Origin: Synechococcus sp. BIOS-E4-1
GTDB taxonomy: Bacteria; Cyanobacteriota; Cyanobacteriia; PCC-6307; Cyanobiaceae
Length of the DNA stretch: 64,000 nt
Reading direction: 5' to 3'
Assembly (NCBI RefSeq): GCF_014279995.1
Contig: NZ_CP047935.1
Span: 779,243 to 843,242 of the forward strand
Shown: piece after piece, positions 9,930 through 18,112 of the stretch
How positions within the stretch are numbered: the first letter of the stretch is position 1
Layout of the letters: every line of letters begins with the position of its first letter
Made by a program: the position numbers and the translations under genes
The notes under the pieces: model-generated
The model's input: only the letters and a program-made list of their open reading frames with translations
Databases searched by the model: none
What the model was told of the DNA's origin: nothing

Positions 9930-11018
9930 ATGGGCTGGTCTCTGCGTCGGTTTCCGCTCACCAAGGCGGTTCCACTGGCCATCAGCCGAGGCACCACATC
10001 GGCTGTCGAGCGGCTTGAACTGCGCCTTGACCATGAAGGAATCACCGCTCGGGGTGAAACCGGTGGTCTGGATACCGGTCACCGGTCCTATGGATTGGAG
10101 GACATCGAGGCTGAACTCCAGGGTGTGCTGCCTGCCCTGAACAGGCTTGATCCTGCCGATCGAAGCGTTTTTGACACGCTGTTGAGCAACCTTTCCCCAC
10201 CGGCGCGATGTGCTGTGGATCTGGCGCTTTGGGACTGGTGGGGTCAGTTCTTGCAGCAACCGTTCTGGCGGTTGTGCTCCCTTGATGGATGTTGCGCTGT
10301 TGCCACCAGCGTCACCCTGGGCCTGGCTTCGGTCGAGGGCGTGCAGCAGCGGCTCCATCGCTGGTGGCAGCAACTGCCTGCCACCCGCATCAAACTCAAG
10401 CTGGGCAGCCCCGATGGCCTTGACCATGACAGGTCACTGTTGCGAGCGGTGGCGACGATGCTGAAAGCCCGAAAGCAGCAGACCGGAGTGGTCCATGAGC
10501 TTCAGGTGGATGCCAATGGTGGCTGGACTGTGCAGCAGGCCAGGGAGATGCAATCAGACCTTGTGGCTGCTGAGGTTGTGCTGCTGGAGCAGCCGATCGC
10601 TGCAAACAATGATCCCCAGCAGGATCTGCTGGGATTTGTCGCTTTGCAAGAGCACTGCAGCCTGCCGATTGTGGCCGATGAAAGCTGCTGGGATCTTGGG
10701 GATCTGCTGCGTTTGGCCCCCCATGTGGATGGGGTCAATCTCAAACTGCTTAAAACCGGTGGCTTAACGGAAGCCCTGCTGATGGCAAAAGTCGCGAGGC
10801 GATTGAACCTTGATCTGATGGTGGGCTGTTATTCAGACAGCTCTCTGCTCAATGGGGCTGCAGCTCAACTGATGTCGTTGATCCGATGGCCTGATCTGGA
10901 CAGCCATCTCAATCTTGTTGATGACCCTTATCTGGGGCTTGCGCTGGATCAGGACAGACTGTCACCGCCGTTTGCAGCTGGTTTGGGCATCAGCAGCAAG
11001 GCAATGTGTTCAAACTGA
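9930..11018 (+). CDS. Enolase-superfamily dipeptide epimerase / DgcA-like racemase
   Basis: A member of the mandelate racemase/muconate-lactonizing enzyme group of the enolase superfamily, about 362 residues. From the chosen ATG I see the catalytic KxK (Lys155, Lys157 in RIKLKLG), metal ligands Asp194 (VDANGGW), Glu220 (LEQPI) and Asp250 (ADES), and the second-face Lys272 (NLKLLKTGG). This set is typical of L-Ala-D/L-Glu epimerases. A DUF1611 protein lies just downstream. In other marine bacteria that pairing marks the DgcA/DgcN route, in which N-acetyl-D-glutamate is racemised to the L form. Either dipeptide epimerase or N-acetyl-D-Glu racemase is possible here. Confidence 0.8.
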   Translation: MGWSLRRFPLTKAVPLAISRGTTSAVERLELRLDHEGITARGETGGLDTGHRSYGLEDIEAELQGVLPALNRLDPADRSVFDTLLSNLSPPARCAVDLALWDWWGQFLQQPFWRLCSLDGCCAVATSVTLGLASVEGVQQRLHRWWQQLPATRIKLKLGSPDGLDHDRSLLRAVATMLKARKQQTGVVHELQVDANGGWTVQQAREMQSDLVAAEVVLLEQPIAANNDPQQDLLGFVALQEHCSLPIVADESCWDLGDLLRLAPHVDGVNLKLLKTGGLTEALLMAKVARRLNLDLMVGCYSDSSLLNGAAAQLMSLIRWPDLDSHLNLVDDPYLGLALDQDRLSPPFAAGLGISSKAMCSN

Positions 11019-12122
11019 TTGGCTGGCCTCTTGTTCTGCAAGTTCTCGCAGATAACGGCGTCTCTGTGGTGACTCGTATCCTGTGATTTGGTAGGCCTTG
11101 GCAGGTTTGCCAGACCTTCTCCACTCCCGATGGGGAGAAGTTTCTCTTCGATTCATTTGGGTTCGACTTATCGGATCTCGCGCAGTGGACCCTTCAGGGC
11201 TCTTCGGCGTTAGGTAATTATTACACGGCTTTCAAGTTTCTGCATGAAAGACTGACCTGCACAATCGGACGAACAGTCGATTGGGTCTGAGGTTGTTTGA
11301 CCTTCTGCGGCTTAAGTCTTGGCTCAAAACAAGCTGTTCTGCTCCATTGCTCTGCATGCGCATCGCCATGCATGGTTGCTTTTAAAGGGTTGAGCAATGT
11401 TCCTGAGTGGTGGATGACCAATTGCAACTGATGGTCTACATCATCCTCGCCGCTTGTTTCGACCTTTTTTGTCGAGGTTTGGATTGCTGGAATCTCAGGT
11501 TGATCACCAGAATGTTTTCGTCTGCCTTGTAGGGCACTTCGCAACCTGCTCAAGCAGTGTGATTCTGGCTTCAGAAAGACTGTTCAAAAGCCAGCCAAAT
11601 GAAGCAGGGCCTCCAGTGTGGCAAGGCCCAGTAGGAATGTGGCGCCGAGAAAACTTGCTTCTTTTAATCCTTTGGACATGAGCAGTGCCCCCAGAAAAAC
11701 GCAGCCTTCTGAACAGAAGATTAATCAGTAGTGCTGCTCGAGTTTGCTCAAAACACAAAAATATTTTTTGCTTGTCGATGACAATCAAGTTTCTACAGTG
11801 TTCTGTGTCATTGGTCCCCAAAAGCCTGCTTATGAGGCTCTTGGCGACACAAAAAATCGTGACTTTTCATTGAGTTGATGGTTTTTTGTTGCGGGGTTGC
11901 GTTGTGTCTTCGATGAGCTGTGCGTCGCAGCGGTCATCGAAGCCCTTGCGGTTGATTCACGCTTCAGGCTCAGTCTTCTTCTCCTGGATGTGCATCGAGA
12001 GCTGCCCATCCAGGTCGGGGCGCATGCAGGTTGGTGGGCGTTGCTAGATCCATGGTCACTGGTGTGGGCCCCATCGCTTGAGTCTTGAATCCATTACTCA
12101 GTGCCCTTCAGGCTTTGCTGCC
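11019..12122. other. 1.1-kb gene-poor interval between the DgcA-like and DgcN-like genes
   Basis: This interval has no convincing long coding region. Open frames on both strands show no recognisable domain and lean on alternative starts. There is an imperfect hairpin soon after the epimerase stop (CTTCTCC about 11116 with GGAGAAG about 11134). AT-rich stretches appear near 11755-11880, and one short hydrophobic reading frame on the minus strand is listed separately. It could hold a decayed gene or an RNA; the sequence alone does not tell. Confidence 0.5.
11584..11679 (-). CDS. Possible 31-residue hydrophobic small protein
   Basis: The frame starts with ATG and encodes MSKGLKEASFLGATF followed by a hydrophobic stretch (LLGLATLEALLHLAGF), resembling a single membrane helix. 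It is alone in a 1.1-kb stretch lacking other genes. A G-rich run (TGGGGGC) lies upstream but is not an ideal ribosome-binding site. I do not recognise the protein. Short hydrophobic frames arise by chance, so this is a candidate only. Confidence 0.25.
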   Translation of the reverse strand: MSKGLKEASFLGATFLLGLATLEALLHLAGF

Positions 12123-13169
12123 ATGCCGGTGGTGCTGATGCAGCACGGTGGGCTGTCGTCTCTCACCGGTAAGACCGGATTGGCGATGTTGCGCCATCGG
12201 CCTGGCCCGATCGTGGCCGTGATTGATCCTGACCATGCAGGACAGCGGCTGGAGCTCGTCACAGGGATTGCCAGGCCAGTGCCTGTAGTGCGCAATCTGG
12301 CCGAGGCGCTGGCGTTTGGACCAACTGTTGCTGTCGTCGGTCTGGCTCCCTCTGGCGGTGGATTGCCCGATGCCATGAGGACCGATGTATTGGCGGCACT
12401 CAAGGCCGGCCTGTCCATCGCCAGTGGTTTGCACACCTATCTGAACGATGACCAGGAGCTGCAAGCAGCGTTGCAACCCGGTCGCTGGATCTGGGACCTG
12501 CGCCGAGAGCCCACTGGACTTGGCGTCGGCAAAGCTCGCGCTGCTGCGCTCCCCTGTCAGCGGATCCTGGCTGTGGGCACGGATATGGCTGTTGGCAAGA
12601 TGAGCGCCTGTCTGGCTGTTCATGAAGCCGCCGCTCGTGCTGGAGTGCCCTCTGCATTCGTTGGAACAGGCCAGGCAGGGATCCTGATCAGTGGCCAGGG
12701 GGTCCCTTTGGATGCCGTCCGGGTGGATTTCGCCGCTGGTGCTGTGGAGGCCGCCGTGCTTGCGGCAGCAAAGACTCTGCCGCCAAGGGGTCTGGTGCTT
12801 GTGGAGGGGCAGGGGTCGCTCTGCCATCCCGGTTCATCAGCCACCCTGCCATTGCTGAGAGGCAGTCAGCCAACAGCCCTGATGATGGTGCATCGTGCTC
12901 AGCAGTCGACGATTGATCGACTGCCGGACATCCCTCTGCCGTCTCTGGAGGATCTGGTGGCGCTCTGTGAGTCGCTGGCAGCCATCGGTCGACCTGCCGG
13001 TAGCCCTCCAGCTCCCAGGGTGCGAGCACTGGCATTGAACACCGCCCGACTGGACGATCAGCAGGCGTCGGAAGTCGTCGAGCAGTGCGGCGAACGTCTT
13101 GGAATTCTGTGCAGAGATCCCATCCGCCATGGCGCGGATGATCTGCTTCAGGCGTTGATGACCTCTTGA
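12123..13169 (+). CDS. DUF1611 protein, DgcN-like (possible D-glutamate N-acetyltransferase)
   Basis: A protein of about 348 residues. The N-terminal half is Rossmann-like (MPVVLMQHGGLSS, GIARPVPVVRNLAEAL, AVVGLAPSGGGLP). The C-terminal half resembles a P-loop domain (ILAVGTDMAVGKMSACLAV, VLVEGQGSLCHPG), which is the DUF1611 architecture. The ATG at 12123 is preferred because the family begins near there. DUF1611 members linked to enolase-superfamily epimerases were described as DgcN, which N-acetylates D-glutamate before racemisation by DgcA. Here the two genes are co-directional but separated by 1.1 kb. The reaction is inferred from family and context. Confidence 0.75.
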   Translation: MPVVLMQHGGLSSLTGKTGLAMLRHRPGPIVAVIDPDHAGQRLELVTGIARPVPVVRNLAEALAFGPTVAVVGLAPSGGGLPDAMRTDVLAALKAGLSIASGLHTYLNDDQELQAALQPGRWIWDLRREPTGLGVGKARAAALPCQRILAVGTDMAVGKMSACLAVHEAAARAGVPSAFVGTGQAGILISGQGVPLDAVRVDFAAGAVEAAVLAAAKTLPPRGLVLVEGQGSLCHPGSSATLPLLRGSQPTALMMVHRAQQSTIDRLPDIPLPSLEDLVALCESLAAIGRPAGSPPAPRVRALALNTARLDDQQASEVVEQCGERLGILCRDPIRHGADDLLQALMTS

Positions 13170-13196
13170 AGAGACTGCCTGCCTCAAAGGTGAAAG

Positions 13197-13270
13197 GGCG
13201 AGCGAGGGGATTCGAACCCCCGAATAGCGGCGCCACAAGCCGCTGCCTTAACCACTTGGCGACGCCCGCC
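13197..13270 (-). tRNA. tRNA-His (GTG anticodon)
   Basis: Read on the minus strand, the cloverleaf begins with an extra G (the G-1 typical of tRNA-His) opposite C73. It has a 7-bp acceptor stem (GCGGGCG with CGCTCGC), an anticodon arm GCGGC-TTGTGGC-GCCGC giving anticodon GTG, and the T-arm GGGGGTTCGAATCCCC. CCA is not encoded. It lies antisense between the DUF1611 and DUF4359 genes. Confidence 0.95.
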
Positions 13271-13313
13271 GCGTCGGTAAGAATCTATCAATTCGCCCTG
13301 CAGTCACACCCGC

Positions 13314-13742
13314 ATGTCTTCGCCTCGTTGGCGCTGGCCTTCAGCAACGGCGACTTCAGCTGTGCTGGTGCTGGTAGGGAGTAGCGCTGCATTGTTCGTG
13401 ACCAATCCCACCAGGGAGGACTACCGGGTCTTTGCCGGCGAAACATTGGCGAAGCTGGCCACCAAGGAGATCTGCGAGCGTCAGACCTTGCCGATGGTGC
13501 TGCAGCTTTGGATCAGTGACTGTCCTCGCTTGATCGCTGATCAAGAGCAGGCTCTGGCGTTGCTTGCTGATCAGTTCACCCGTCGCTGGAACCTTGGTCT
13601 GGCCAGCGTATATACAACAACCGTCGGTGGTCAGAACCTGTTGCCCGCTCTGCGGTTGCCGCGCTACTCAGTGACCAGCCTGGGACTTGCAGGCCAGTTT
13701 TTGGTGCTCAATGCCCATTCGGATGCCGGCAAGCTCGAATGA
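13314..13742 (+). CDS. DUF4359-family protein
   Basis: A 142-residue protein with an N-terminal hydrophobic segment (TSAVLVLVGSSAALFVTNPT) that looks like a membrane anchor or signal, followed by the TNPTREDYRVFAGE motif typical of DUF4359 proteins. It contains three cysteines, in KEICERQ and SDCPRL and nearby positions. The function of the family is not known. Its stop overlaps the start of the downstream amidohydrolase by four bases (ATGA), so the two are probably co-translated. Confidence 0.75.
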   Translation: MSSPRWRWPSATATSAVLVLVGSSAALFVTNPTREDYRVFAGETLAKLATKEICERQTLPMVLQLWISDCPRLIADQEQALALLADQFTRRWNLGLASVYTTTVGGQNLLPALRLPRYSVTSLGLAGQFLVLNAHSDAGKLE

Positions 13743-14986
13743 GCACAGCAGCTGTTTCGTTGTCATCCGGTGAGCTCAAAGCACGCTGTCCTCGCTCTCT
13801 GCTCGATCTGGGTTCCGATCCGATGCCAACCGCTGGTGTTGATGGATTGATTCCCGTGCTGCTCACCTGGTCAGGCAGCAGGATCCAGTCGGTGAGGGCC
13901 ACGTCTGAGGCCACCGGTCTGGTGTTGCCCCGACTTGTGGAACCCCATGCCCATCTGGACAAGGCGTTTTCCTGGACTGAGCACCCCAACCTTCAGGGCA
14001 CCTATGAGCAGGCCCTGGCGGCCAACTTCAGGGAGCATGAGACCCGCACGGCAGCGAAGGTTGAGCAGCGTGGAGAGCGCTGTTTGCAACTGGCCTGGCA
14101 ACACGGTCTGCGAGCCGTGCGAAGTCACATTGACAGCCTTGGACCTGGCGCGAACTTCAGCTGGGAGGTGCTCGCTGACCTAAGCAACAACTGGCGTGAA
14201 CGCATTGAGCTGCAGCTCGTGGCTTTAGTGCCGATTGAGCACTGGTCCACGGCCGAGGGGGAGCACCTGGCTGCTGCGGTGGCCAAGGTGGATGGACTGA
14301 TCGGCGGTGTTCTGGCACCTCCCTGCAGGGGTCGGGCCACGCGCCGTGCTCTGCGACGTCTGCTGGAGCTTGCGGATCGACATGGCTGCCCAGTGGATCT
14401 GCATATCGATGAAGCAGCCTCCCAACCTGCAGAGGGCGTGCGCCAGCTGTTGCGTGTGCTTGAGAGCATGACTGTTTCGGTGCCTGTCACCTGCAGCCAT
14501 GCCAGCAGCCTGTCGCTGCTGTCAGCCGGTGCATTGCAGCGGTTGGGAACCCGCATGGCGCGCCAGAACCTGCGTGTGGTGGCACTGCCGCTCACCAATG
14601 GCTGGTTGCTCGGCCATCGTGACAACGAAACTCCGCTGCGCAGGCCGCTGGCTCCGATCCGTCAGCTGCAACGCGCGGGGATTGCTGTGGCTGTCGGTGG
14701 TGACAACGTTCAGGATCCCTGGTATCCAGGCGGACAGCTTGATCCCCTGGCACTGATGGCCATGAGTCTGCCGCTGGCTCAGCTCGCCCCCTGGGATGAC
14801 GATGGCCTGAAGCCCTTCGGAACCGATGCGACGGGTCTGATGGGTTTGGATTGGGACGGACGGTTGCGTGCCGGAGCACCAGCGGACCTGATTCATCTGC
14901 CCGGTGGGAGCTGGCCTGAGTTGCTGTCGATGGCATCCCGACGTCGGGTTCTTGCCGGTGGACATTGGGTGCAGGATTGGGCGTAA
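13739..14986 (+). CDS. Cytosine deaminase-like amidohydrolase
   Basis: A metal-dependent amidohydrolase of 415 residues. Key motifs in order are EPHAHLDKAFSW (His70, His72), VDLHIDEAAS (third metal His with a Glu), TCSHASSLS and VGGDNVQDPWYPGG (catalytic Asp region). The last motif and the order match cytosine deaminase and isopropylammelide-type hydrolases rather than dihydroorotases. The substrate cannot be read from sequence; pyrimidine or another cyclic amide is likely. It overlaps the DUF4359 gene by four bases and precedes an FAD oxidase by 18 bases, suggesting one transcript. Confidence 0.8.
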   Translation: MSTAAVSLSSGELKARCPRSLLDLGSDPMPTAGVDGLIPVLLTWSGSRIQSVRATSEATGLVLPRLVEPHAHLDKAFSWTEHPNLQGTYEQALAANFREHETRTAAKVEQRGERCLQLAWQHGLRAVRSHIDSLGPGANFSWEVLADLSNNWRERIELQLVALVPIEHWSTAEGEHLAAAVAKVDGLIGGVLAPPCRGRATRRALRRLLELADRHGCPVDLHIDEAASQPAEGVRQLLRVLESMTVSVPVTCSHASSLSLLSAGALQRLGTRMARQNLRVVALPLTNGWLLGHRDNETPLRRPLAPIRQLQRAGIAVAVGGDNVQDPWYPGGQLDPLALMAMSLPLAQLAPWDDDGLKPFGTDATGLMGLDWDGRLRAGAPADLIHLPGGSWPELLSMASRRRVLAGGHWVQDWA

Positions 14987-15004
14987 CGCCCTCAAGACCG
15001 ACCG

Positions 15005-16336
15005 ATGCTTCCTGATGCCCTGCGAACTGAGTTGGCGGTAGTCCCCGGCCTGAGGTTATTGACGCAGCCGGAGGAGCTGGATCGGTTCTCCCGTGATGCT
15101 TACGAATACTCGCCTGTGCTTCAGCAGAGGTTGGCCGATTGCAGAGCGGAGCTGGTGGTCAGGCCGGACACGGTTGAGGCGGTTGTTCATGTGGCGGCAG
15201 CGTGCCGGCGCCATGCGGTGCCCTTGACCCTGCGTGGATCAGGCACTGGCAATTACGGCCAGTCCGTGCCTCTGGAATCTGGGGTGGTGATGGTGATGAC
15301 CCAGCTGCGGGCGGTGCGTTCCATCGATCAGGCCAGCGGCGTAGCCGTGGTTGAGTGCGGATGCCTCCTAAAGGATCTCAACAGAGAGCTGGCTGGTTTT
15401 GGCCGGCAGTTGCGTCTGATGCCGAGCACCTGGCGCAGCGCCACCATCGGTGGGTTCATCGCCGGTGGTTCCGGTGGCATCGGCTCCGTGCGCTGGGGAT
15501 TTCTTCGGGATCCTGGGCACCTGCTGGGACTGGAAGTGGTGACCATGGAGCAGGAGCCACAGGTCCTGCAGCTCGAAGCCTGTGATGCCGAGGCGTTGAA
15601 TCATGCCTACGGGACCAATGGGATCATTACGGCATTGCGGCTGGCCACGGCGCTGCGTGTTGATTGGCAGGAAGTGGTCGTGGATTGTCCGGACTGGGCC
15701 ACGGCAGTGGAGTTGGCAAGGCGTTGCAGTTCAGCGGCCATCGATCTGCATCTCTGCACCGTTCTGGAGGCCGCTGTGGTCGAGTTGCTGCCGAAGTGGG
15801 ACCTGCCTCAGCGCCGCTCTGATCGGCTGTTGCTGCTCGTGGCGCCCGATGCGGTGAGCACGGTTCAGCGGCTGGCGGCAGCTGTGGGTGCTGATCTGAC
15901 CCATCTCGGAGCGGAGGCCGACCGTCAAGGCAACGGACTCCGAGAGCTGAGCTGGAATCACACCACCCTGCATCTGCGCCAGCGGGACCCTGACTGGACC
16001 TACCTGCAGATGCTGCTGCCTCAGCCGGAGATCAACTGCCTGGAGACCCTCAAGCAGGCTTGGGGCGATGACCTGCTTTGGCATCTGGAGGGTGTCCGAC
16101 AGCAGGGAGCTCAGCGCATCGCAGCGCTTCCGCTGGTGCGCTGGCGCGGTGTTGAAGCGCTGGAGCAGTTGATGCAGCAATGCCGGGATCTCGGCGCCCT
16201 GATCTTCAACCCGCATGTGCTCACCGTGGAGGGTGGTGGCCTCGGTGTGGTGGATGGTGATCAGGTGGCCACCAAGCATCGTTACGACCCTGCCGGTCTG
16301 CTCAACCCCGGAAAACTGGGAGGCTTCAGCAGCTGA
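15005..16336 (+). CDS. FAD-binding oxidoreductase, GlcD-like (VAO/PCMH family)
   Basis: A 443-residue flavoprotein with a PCMH-type FAD domain in the N-terminal half: ELVVRPDTVEAVVHVAAAC, LTLRGSGTGNYGQ and GGFIAGGSGGIGSVRWG are the pyrophosphate-binding segments. The end, HRYDPAGLLNPGKLG, is typical of glycolate/lactate oxidase-type proteins. It is likely cytosolic. Substrates of this family are alpha-hydroxy acids or related compounds, and the specific one here is unknown. It ends a run with the amidohydrolase and overlaps the convergent pentapeptide gene by 11 bases. Confidence 0.85.
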   Translation: MLPDALRTELAVVPGLRLLTQPEELDRFSRDAYEYSPVLQQRLADCRAELVVRPDTVEAVVHVAAACRRHAVPLTLRGSGTGNYGQSVPLESGVVMVMTQLRAVRSIDQASGVAVVECGCLLKDLNRELAGFGRQLRLMPSTWRSATIGGFIAGGSGGIGSVRWGFLRDPGHLLGLEVVTMEQEPQVLQLEACDAEALNHAYGTNGIITALRLATALRVDWQEVVVDCPDWATAVELARRCSSAAIDLHLCTVLEAAVVELLPKWDLPQRRSDRLLLLVAPDAVSTVQRLAAAVGADLTHLGAEADRQGNGLRELSWNHTTLHLRQRDPDWTYLQMLLPQPEINCLETLKQAWGDDLLWHLEGVRQQGAQRIAALPLVRWRGVEALEQLMQQCRDLGALIFNPHVLTVEGGGLGVVDGDQVATKHRYDPAGLLNPGKLGGFSS

Positions 16337-16880
16337 GGCTGTCGCGCGTTGAGACGCCCGTGGTGGGGTTCACCCCCTCAGCCTCTTGGCAGAGCCGGCG
16401 CTGATCATCTCGGTCCAGCAGAGCATCACTGAAGTCAGCACCCTCGATCTGGGCTCCGGCAAAGCTGCTGCCGGCAGCGATGACGCCGAGCAGCAGAGCA
16501 TCGCGCAAATCCGTACGCGTGAAATCCGCCCGGTCCATCAGCGCATCGCTGAGATCGGCTCCATGAAAATCAGCCTCGGCAAAAGCCCCCTGCGTGAAGA
16601 TTGCCCCATGCAGATTGGCTCCGCTGAAATCAGCGCCACGCCCCACTGCGCCAGCGAATGAGGTGTTGGTGAGTTGCTGGTCGTGAAAGTCACCGTCGCT
16701 CTGATTCGTGAGCGTGTAATCCACCCGATCCTGGAACAGCGCTCGGTCTTGCAGGCCCACCCCAGCAGAGGTGTCGAGAGCCAGCACCGTGACCGGCGTC
16801 AGCCAGGTCATCACCAGGGTGAGTGCGGCGAGCAGCTTCAGCAGCGATCCCATGGTTCCAGTGAGTGGCTTGACGTTCAC
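16326..16880 (-). CDS. Secreted pentapeptide-repeat protein (probably thylakoid lumen or periplasm)
   Basis: The 184-residue protein has an N-terminal signal peptide (LLKLLAALTLVMTWLTPVTVLA). A run of pentapeptide repeats of the A(D/N)LxX type follows (ADFSGANLHGAIF, ADFHGADLSDAL, ADFTRTDLRDALL, ADFSDALLD), and it ends in a Cys-containing tail. Such small exported repeat proteins are common in the cyanobacterial thylakoid lumen, though their function is unclear. A second ATG nine codons in could be the start. Its first ATG overlaps the folC stop by four bases, which argues for translational coupling and for the longer form. Confidence 0.8.
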   Translation of the reverse strand: MNVKPLTGTMGSLLKLLAALTLVMTWLTPVTVLALDTSAGVGLQDRALFQDRVDYTLTNQSDGDFHDQQLTNTSFAGAVGRGADFSGANLHGAIFTQGAFAEADFHGADLSDALMDRADFTRTDLRDALLLGVIAAGSSFAGAQIEGADFSDALLDRDDQRRLCQEAEGVNPTTGVSTRDSLSC

Positions 16881-18112
16881 TCTGCCTCCAATGAGCCGTT
16901 TTCCATCAGGTGGCCGATCAGATAAAGCGATCCTGCAATCACCGGTGCCGATTCAGGCCAGCCCTGCTCAAGCAGTTGATCGAGCGCATGGGAGGCAGTC
17001 TGCGCCGATGTCAGCTGATGGGCCTGCAGCGGCAGCGCTTGCTGCAGTTGTTCCAGGCTCCAGCTGCGATGTCCGGGCACCGGCACAATCCAGGCCTCAT
17101 CTTGAGAGCTGAGCAGTTGTTGCAGCATCTCCGGTGCCTGCTTCTGTGCCTGGATCGCCAGGATCCAGACCTGCCGCGTGCCATGGGATGACCAGATGCA
17201 GCGTTCTCGTGCCAGCTCGATGGCGGCAGGAGGATTGTGGGCTCCGTCCACCCGCAGCCTTAAGCCCCTCCAGCGCATCCACTGCAAGCGACCGGGCCAG
17301 CGTGCCGTGGCAAAACCTGCACGGATGGCTTGGTTTGAGATCGCTTCACTGCGTGTACTCATCCATTGCAGAGCGGCGGCAGCCACGGCTCCATTGCGTT
17401 TCTGCCAAGCCCCTGACAGGCCCAGGCTCCAGCTTTCATCCAGAGCGTCGACCCACTGCAGGCTGCCTTTCATCTCACCCACTCGTTGCTCCAGCACCGC
17501 AGACACCTCAGGCTCCTGTGTTGCACTGATCACGTGGGCACCCTCACCGATGGCCGCGGCTTTCTCTGCAGCGATGGCCTCAAGGTTGGGGCCCAGATGC
17601 TCGCGATGGTCCATGCCGATCGACGCCACAGCAATCAAAGGGCGCCAGCTGTGGGCTGTGGTGGCATCCAGCCGGCCCCCCAGCCCTGCTTCGAGCACCA
17701 GCCAGTCGGCTTTCTGGGCTTCGAAGTGAATCAGCGCAGTGCAGATCAGCTGCTCGAATGGCGTCAGGCGGCATTGTTCTGTCAGTGGTTGCAACTGCTG
17801 GAGCGTGTGTCGCAAGGCCCTGATGGAGATCAGCTGGTCGTTGATGCGGATGCGTTCACACCAGCTCGCCAGATGGGGCGACGTGGTCAGGCCTGAGCGC
17901 AGACCGGCCGCCATCAATCCATGGTGGATCAGGCAGGCGATGGACCCTTTGCCGTTGGTGCCCACGACCTGAACCGCAGGAATCGACTGAGCTGGTTGAT
18001 GCAGTTGTTCCAGAGCGATCGTCATCCTGTCCAATGACAAGTCGATCCCACGGACGTCAAAGCGCGGCAGTAGATCACTCAGATCATGGGGAGTAAGGCC
18101 CTGCTGATTCAC
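16877..18112 (-). CDS. folC: Folylpolyglutamate synthase / dihydrofolate synthase
   Basis: A Mur-ligase-family enzyme that adds glutamate to dihydropteroate and folates. The 411-residue protein contains the P-loop VVGTNGKGSIACLIHHGL, SPHLASWCERIRIN, the VLEAGLGGRLDATT motif and RVDGAHNPPA. The start is GTG directly abutting the argD stop (TGAGTG). The downstream pentapeptide gene overlaps its stop. The three genes therefore form a compact argD-folC-pentapeptide operon. Confidence 0.93.
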   Translation of the reverse strand: MNQQGLTPHDLSDLLPRFDVRGIDLSLDRMTIALEQLHQPAQSIPAVQVVGTNGKGSIACLIHHGLMAAGLRSGLTTSPHLASWCERIRINDQLISIRALRHTLQQLQPLTEQCRLTPFEQLICTALIHFEAQKADWLVLEAGLGGRLDATTAHSWRPLIAVASIGMDHREHLGPNLEAIAAEKAAAIGEGAHVISATQEPEVSAVLEQRVGEMKGSLQWVDALDESWSLGLSGAWQKRNGAVAAAALQWMSTRSEAISNQAIRAGFATARWPGRLQWMRWRGLRLRVDGAHNPPAAIELARERCIWSSHGTRQVWILAIQAQKQAPEMLQQLLSSQDEAWIVPVPGHRSWSLEQLQQALPLQAHQLTSAQTASHALDQLLEQGWPESAPVIAGSLYLIGHLMENGSLEAE

